Origin: Rhizobium sp. J15
GTDB taxonomy: Bacteria; Pseudomonadota; Alphaproteobacteria; Rhizobiales; Rhizobiaceae
Length of the DNA: 64,000 nucleotides
Assembly (NCBI RefSeq): GCF_002531825.1
Contig: NZ_NWSX01000010.1
Span: 1-64,000 of the forward strand
Reading direction: 5' to 3'
Below are positions 60,001-64,000 of the stretch, piece after piece; within the stretch, counting starts at the first letter, position 1; each line of letters starts with the position of its first letter. Below the pieces are notes generated by a model that worked only from the letters and a program-made list of their open reading frames with translations, did not search any database and was not told the origin of the DNA. Position numbers and translations under genes: made by a program.

Positions 60001-61774
60001 GGGCTTCCTCCACCGCTACAACGAGGAGCTGCTGGCGCTGCGCCGCCGCGCCGCGCGCTTTGCCGACGCTTTCCCGAAGATCGCCGGCCGCCTGCGCATG
60101 ACCGGCGACGTCGCCGACGATCCGCATGTGGAGCGCCTGATCCAGAGCTTCGCCTATTCGGCGGCGCGCGTTCGCCAGAAGCTCGACGACGAATTTCCTG
60201 AGCTGACCGACAGCCTGCTCGAAACCCTCTATCCGCATTATCTCGCGCCCCTGCCATCGATGAGCATCGTGAAGTTCTGCCCGGGCGATACGCTGGCCTC
60301 GGTGCAGACCGTGCCGCGCCACACCGAGATCCTGGCCGAGCCGGTGCGCGGCGAAGCCTGCCGCTTCCGCACCACGCAGGACGTGGAGATGGCGCCGATC
60401 GAAATTACAGGCGCCACCCTTGCCGGCCAGCCGATCAATGCGCCGCTTTCGGCCTATGCGGGCGTTGCCGGCTGCCTCAGGCTCTCCATCCGTTCCCTCG
60501 ATGCCCGCAAGCCCTTCGGGAGCCTCGGCGTGAACCGGCTGCGCCTGCACATTCCCTCCCCCTGGCAGCAGGCGGTGGCGATCTACGAGCTGCTGGCCAA
60601 CCACACGCTCGGCATCGCGCTCGCCCGCCATGCCGACGACCGCTCGCCGGTCTTCCTGCCGGCCCGGAATCTCAAGCCTGTCGGTTTCGAGCCCGAAGAG
60701 GCGATGCTGCCCTATCCGGCGCCGAGCTTCACCGGCTACCGGCTGCTGACGGAATTTTTCGCCCTGCCCAGAAAGTTTCTGTTTCTCGACATCGAAGGGC
60801 TCGATGCCTGGCAAGGCGAAACGCTGGAGCTGTTCATCTATCTCAAGGAGAGCGACGCCAAGTTGGAGCGGGCGGTGTCGGTCCGCGACTTCGCGCTCAA
60901 CGCCACGCCCGTCGTCAATCTCTTCCGCCAGGTCTGCGAGCCGATCGCCATCGACGGCACCCGCACCGAATATCGCCTCATGCCCGATGCGCGGCGCCAG
61001 AAGACCCGTGAAATCTATTCGATCGACCGCGTGCTGCTGACCGGATCGCGCGGCCAGGAGGAATTCTGCCAGCCCTTCTTCGGCCGGTCACAGCGGGCGG
61101 GCACGAGCGCAACCTATTGGCAGGCCTATCGCCGCTTCGACGAGGACGACCGGACCAGCGACATGGACATCGCCTTCGTCGATAGGCAACGCCGCTCCGC
61201 CGGTCCCGTCGATGCGGTGGCGAGCGTCGATACGCTCTGCCTCAACCGCGACCTACCGGAGCAGCTTCCCTTCGGCGGCGGCCATCCTTTCCTGCAGCTT
61301 GCCTCCGGTCATGAGGCGGTGGCGGGCGTCGAGGCGCTGATCCCGCCGACGCCCTCGGTGCGGATGAACGATCAGGAAGGGCGGAACTGGCGGCTGATCT
61401 CGCATCTCGTCCTCAACCATCTATCGCTCTTCGACAATGGCGGCGCGGCGCTGAAGGATATCCTGTCGCTCTACGCTTTCCGCGACAGCCCCGAAACCAA
61501 GCAGTTCGTCGATGCGCTGGTGCGGATCAAGGCCGCCAATTCGACCGCCCGCCTCGGTAGCGGCGGCATGGTGCCCGGCACCGAAATCACGCTGGAATTC
61601 GATCCGGCCGCCATCGACCGGCCCTCGGCCTTCCTGTTCGGCAGCCTGCTCGACCGCTTCTTCAGCCTCTACACCTCGGTCAACAGCTTCACCCGACTCA
61701 CCGTCGGCATGAAGGGGCAGTCGAGGCCGATCGCCCAATGGCCGGCGCGCGCCGCCGAACGCCCGCTTCTCTAA
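59993..61774 (+). CDS. tssF: T6SS baseplate protein TssF (ImpG)
   Basis: 593 residues, normal TssF length. The opening HRYNEELLALRRRAARFADAFPKIAGRL...DDPHVERLIQSFAYSAARVRQKLDDEFPELTDSLLETLYPHYLAPLPSM is diagnostic. Baseplate wedge component with TssG and TssE. Confidence 0.95.
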   Translation: MAEGFLHRYNEELLALRRRAARFADAFPKIAGRLRMTGDVADDPHVERLIQSFAYSAARVRQKLDDEFPELTDSLLETLYPHYLAPLPSMSIVKFCPGDTLASVQTVPRHTEILAEPVRGEACRFRTTQDVEMAPIEITGATLAGQPINAPLSAYAGVAGCLRLSIRSLDARKPFGSLGVNRLRLHIPSPWQQAVAIYELLANHTLGIALARHADDRSPVFLPARNLKPVGFEPEEAMLPYPAPSFTGYRLLTEFFALPRKFLFLDIEGLDAWQGETLELFIYLKESDAKLERAVSVRDFALNATPVVNLFRQVCEPIAIDGTRTEYRLMPDARRQKTREIYSIDRVLLTGSRGQEEFCQPFFGRSQRAGTSATYWQAYRRFDEDDRTSDMDIAFVDRQRRSAGPVDAVASVDTLCLNRDLPEQLPFGGGHPFLQLASGHEAVAGVEALIPPTPSVRMNDQEGRNWRLISHLVLNHLSLFDNGGAALKDILSLYAFRDSPETKQFVDALVRIKAANSTARLGSGGMVPGTEITLEFDPAAIDRPSAFLFGSLLDRFFSLYTSVNSFTRLTVGMKGQSRPIAQWPARAAERPLL

Positions 61775-61794
61775 GGAAGGATCGCCAGCCAATC

Positions 61795-62796
61795 ATGGAC
61801 ATGCAAGCCGCCAGCAAGCCAGATGCGCTGACCGACCTGCTCGAACGCGACCCCGGCCGCTTCGAGCCGGTGACGGCTTTCCGCGTCGCGCAGGCGTCGG
61901 TCGGCGAAGGACGGCTTGACGTCGCCTCTCATGTCGGCGTCTCGCCGGCGCCGCTTGCGGTCAGCGGATACAAGCGCAAGGCCGGCCGAGCCACCGTGCG
62001 CAGCGCACTTGCCGGCCTTGTCGGCGCGCTCGGCTCGATGCCTTCGGCCTATAACGAACTCATCATGCGCGAGGAGCGCAACCGGTCGCGGGCGCTGGCG
62101 GGCTTCTTCGATCTCTTCGGCGCGCGCATGGCCGAACTCTTCGCCGATGCCAGCGAGAAATACCGCATCGCCCGGCGGCTGCGCTGGGGCGGGGTTTCAG
62201 CGAGCAATGCCTTCGTCACCACGCTGCTTTCGCTCACCGGCTTCGGCACCAAGCGGCTCGTCGAAAAGAGCGGTGTCGAGGAAGAGCTGATCCTGCGTTT
62301 TTCCGGCTTCTTCGCCGCGCGCAACCGCAATGCCGTCAATCTGCGCGCCATGCTCACCGAATTCAGCGGCCTGCCTATTGAAATCGAATTGTTCCGCGGC
62401 CGCTGGCTCACCATTCCGGTGGAGGAGCGCAGCCGCATGGGCCAGCCGCGGGGCGTCCAGCTCGGCGTCAATGCGACGGCGGGGGCTGCCATCCACGATT
62501 TCAGCGGCGGCTTCCGCATCGTCATCGGCCCGCTCGGCTACGCCGATTATCTCTCGCTGGCGCCGGGCGGCCGCGCCATCACCGAACTCTTCGCCCTGAC
62601 GCGGCTTTATGTCGGCGCGGCGCTCGAATTCGACATTCAGGTCATCCTGAAGAAGGAGGACGTTCCCTTCTGCCGGCTCGGACAGGCGGGCGATCCGCCG
62701 CGCCTCGGCTGGAACAGCTGGGCGCGGATCGCCCCAGCGGCACAGGACAGCGGCGATGCAGTGATCGTCGAGCGTCTGCCGGCCGAGATGCGGTGA
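61795..62796 (+). CDS. tssG: T6SS baseplate protein TssG (ImpH)
   Basis: 333 residues from ATG 61795. LLERDPGRFEPVTAFRVAQAS is typical, followed by LPSAYNELIMREERNRSRALAGFFDLF and IHDFSGGFRIVIGPLGYADYLSLAPGG. Partner of TssF in the baseplate wedge. Confidence 0.94.
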   Translation: MDMQAASKPDALTDLLERDPGRFEPVTAFRVAQASVGEGRLDVASHVGVSPAPLAVSGYKRKAGRATVRSALAGLVGALGSMPSAYNELIMREERNRSRALAGFFDLFGARMAELFADASEKYRIARRLRWGGVSASNAFVTTLLSLTGFGTKRLVEKSGVEEELILRFSGFFAARNRNAVNLRAMLTEFSGLPIEIELFRGRWLTIPVEERSRMGQPRGVQLGVNATAGAAIHDFSGGFRIVIGPLGYADYLSLAPGGRAITELFALTRLYVGAALEFDIQVILKKEDVPFCRLGQAGDPPRLGWNSWARIAPAAQDSGDAVIVERLPAEMR

Positions 62797-62807
62797 GGGA
62801 GGCAAGG

Positions 62808-63992
62808 ATGCGGCTCGAACTGAGAGAGATCACCAGCGACGTGGCCATGCCGGCCGGCCGATCGAAATGGTTCTTCGAACGTGGCCGACGCACGCTCGGC
62901 CGGGCGCCCGACTGCGACTGGCGGCTGCCGGAGGACCGGCGTTCGATTTCGAAGCTGCATTGCATCATCGAGCGCGACCGCGACGGCTTCCTGCTGCGCG
63001 ACCAGAGCGCCAACGGCTCCCGGGTCGATGGCGTCACCGTGCATGAAGGCGAGATCGCCAGGCTCTCCGACCGGTCGCGGCTGGAGATGGGCGGACTTGC
63101 CTTCTCGGTCCACATCTCAGGCAGCGGCGACCAGGAAATCGAAGATCCCGACGCGGGTCTCGTGCTCAGCGATGAACCGCTGACCATTTCCGCGATCCTC
63201 GCCGACATCGCCCCGGGCGGGCGGACCGCGAGCGGCATTCTCGGCGAGCGCATCGCCGATGACTGGACCCTGCCCGACCAAAGCGGCAGGAAAGGCGCGG
63301 CCTCCTCCCGCAATGTCGAGATCGGCTGGAGCGGCCCTCCGGAAACCCGCTCGGTCACTCAGCTTCTGCCGGAGGACTGGAATTCCGACGAGACGGAGTA
63401 CGGTAGCCACCTCGAACATGGCGCCGCCACCCATGTCTCCGTGCCGATCGCGCAGCGCAGGCCTGCGGCGGTGGAGATCGTCAATGACAACGATCCGCAG
63501 CCCGAGGCCGAGGACTTTCCGAGCCTGACGATCGGCCGGCCGGAAACCTTTGCGGATCGTCTGGAGCCGCTGCTTGCCCGGCTCGAACAGGCAGTCGATG
63601 GTGCCTATGCCGTCTTCGACATGAACGCGCCGCCCTCCGGGCCGGAACCGGATTTCCTGGCCGGCCGGGAGGAGGCGCTCCTCACACGTATCGAGGCCGT
63701 GCTCGGCCAGCAGCTCACGCTCAATTCCGCGCTCGAGGCCCTTGTCCAGGCAGCCGGCCGGCTGGAACCGCGCATTGTCGAGGCGCAGGTCGAGACCGGC
63801 GTCTGGGGCCTGCCCTGGCGCCGCGACGGAAACTATTGGCAAGCCTACCGGGCAGAATTCGAAAAGGACGGCAAGAGCCGGTCGATCCAGGATGTTTTCC
63901 GCGACGCGATGTCCGATGCGGTGAGCAGCAGAGAGGCAGGGCCTCGTCCGCAAGACGGGCAGGAAGGAAAAGACGCGCATCATGAGGAATGA
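62808..63992 (+). CDS. impI: FHA-domain T6SS protein (ImpI/TagH)
   Basis: 394 residues from ATG 62808 (AGGGAGG upstream; a GTG at 62793 is less likely). N-terminal FHA domain: FERGRRTLGRAPDCDWRLPEDRRSISKLHCIIERDRDGFLLRDQSANGSRVDGVTVHEGE, with the phosphothreonine-binding RxxxG, S and NG residues. A long linker leads to a C-terminal helical region. FHA proteins link T6SS assembly to Thr kinase PpkA-type control. Confidence 0.93.
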   Translation: MRLELREITSDVAMPAGRSKWFFERGRRTLGRAPDCDWRLPEDRRSISKLHCIIERDRDGFLLRDQSANGSRVDGVTVHEGEIARLSDRSRLEMGGLAFSVHISGSGDQEIEDPDAGLVLSDEPLTISAILADIAPGGRTASGILGERIADDWTLPDQSGRKGAASSRNVEIGWSGPPETRSVTQLLPEDWNSDETEYGSHLEHGAATHVSVPIAQRRPAAVEIVNDNDPQPEAEDFPSLTIGRPETFADRLEPLLARLEQAVDGAYAVFDMNAPPSGPEPDFLAGREEALLTRIEAVLGQQLTLNSALEALVQAAGRLEPRIVEAQVETGVWGLPWRRDGNYWQAYRAEFEKDGKSRSIQDVFRDAMSDAVSSREAGPRPQDGQEGKDAHHEE

Positions 63993-64000
63993 AAACCGGG
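63982..64000 (+). CDS. Possible start of the next T6SS gene (partial)
   Basis: ATG at 63982 opens a frame overlapping the impI stop and runs off the window. A GGAAGGAAAA stretch lies upstream but rather far. By the usual order impJ (tssK) or a linked gene should follow. Too short to identify. Confidence 0.3.

Overview
The window reads as accessory-rich DNA from a Rhizobium-type alphaproteobacterium (R. leguminosarum/etli group, or close to Agrobacterium). The evidence is GC-rich coding with strong third-position bias, an imp-type (TssA-TssG order) type VI secretion operon of the rhizobial/agrobacterial kind, a DUF1515-like relic, an intergenic palindromic element of a type I recall from Rhizobium genomes, and many solute ABC transporters tied to plant-derived nutrients. 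Genus is an inference; there is no rRNA, tRNA, CRISPR array, intact insertion sequence or replication origin that I can see.

Region 1 (1-9158) is a quaternary-ammonium (betaine) uptake and catabolism locus. Leftward genes encode an OYE/FAD flavin oxidoreductase of the N-methylproline/dimethylglycine demethylase type, a cupin related to DMSP lyases, and ETF beta (cut by the window edge). Rightward genes encode a TetR regulator, a pyrroline-5-carboxylate reductase homologue, a ProX/ProW/ProV betaine importer and a DUF3422 membrane protein. The divergent promoter carries two 16-bp sites in inverted orientation.

Region 2 (9159-15860) holds an AraC regulator, a FdhF/YdeP-type molybdopterin oxidoreductase coupled to a small winged-helix protein, and a membrane PAS-GGDEF diguanylate cyclase whose stop codon lies inside an intergenic repeat.

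Region 3 (16018-21791) is a hydroxycinnamate/monolignol operon: fcs, ech, an alcohol dehydrogenase and coniferyl aldehyde dehydrogenase. A divergent MarR regulator and a GTATG-N5-CATAC operator candidate sit at its head. Region 5 (26520-36232) appears to complete the route: an AraC regulator, two vanillin/salicylaldehyde-type aldehyde dehydrogenases flanking a five-gene branched-chain-type ABC importer, and a coniferyl-alcohol-dehydrogenase-like SDR. Together the two loci could convert coniferyl alcohol through coniferaldehyde, ferulate, feruloyl-CoA and vanillin to vanillate.

Region 4 (21792-26519), between them, is a decayed island: a DUF1515 remnant, an orphan reading frame without a start, a thermonuclease (SNase) pseudogene with at least two frameshifts, several strong hairpins, and two intact genes (fatty acid hydroxylase/sterol desaturase and a cytoplasmic sulfite-oxidase-family protein).

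Region 6 (37803-64000) is the T6SS. Rightward: tssA, tssB, tssC, a second tssC-like gene (impD), tagJ (impE), tssE, tssF, tssG and the FHA gene impI, with the operon running off the window before tssK/L/M. Leftward: clpV, hcp, a possible effector/immunity pair, vgrG, a DUF2169 adaptor, a DUF4150 (PAAR-like) effector with a C-terminal His-rich nuclease-like domain, a propeller-like protein, then four tandem GAD-like/DUF1851 immunity-type paralogues and an unrecognised gene. The most unusual feature is a relic of the DUF2169-DUF4150 junction embedded between two of the immunity paralogues. It suggests that the array grew by successive acquisition or displacement of toxin cassettes, leaving orphan immunity genes behind.
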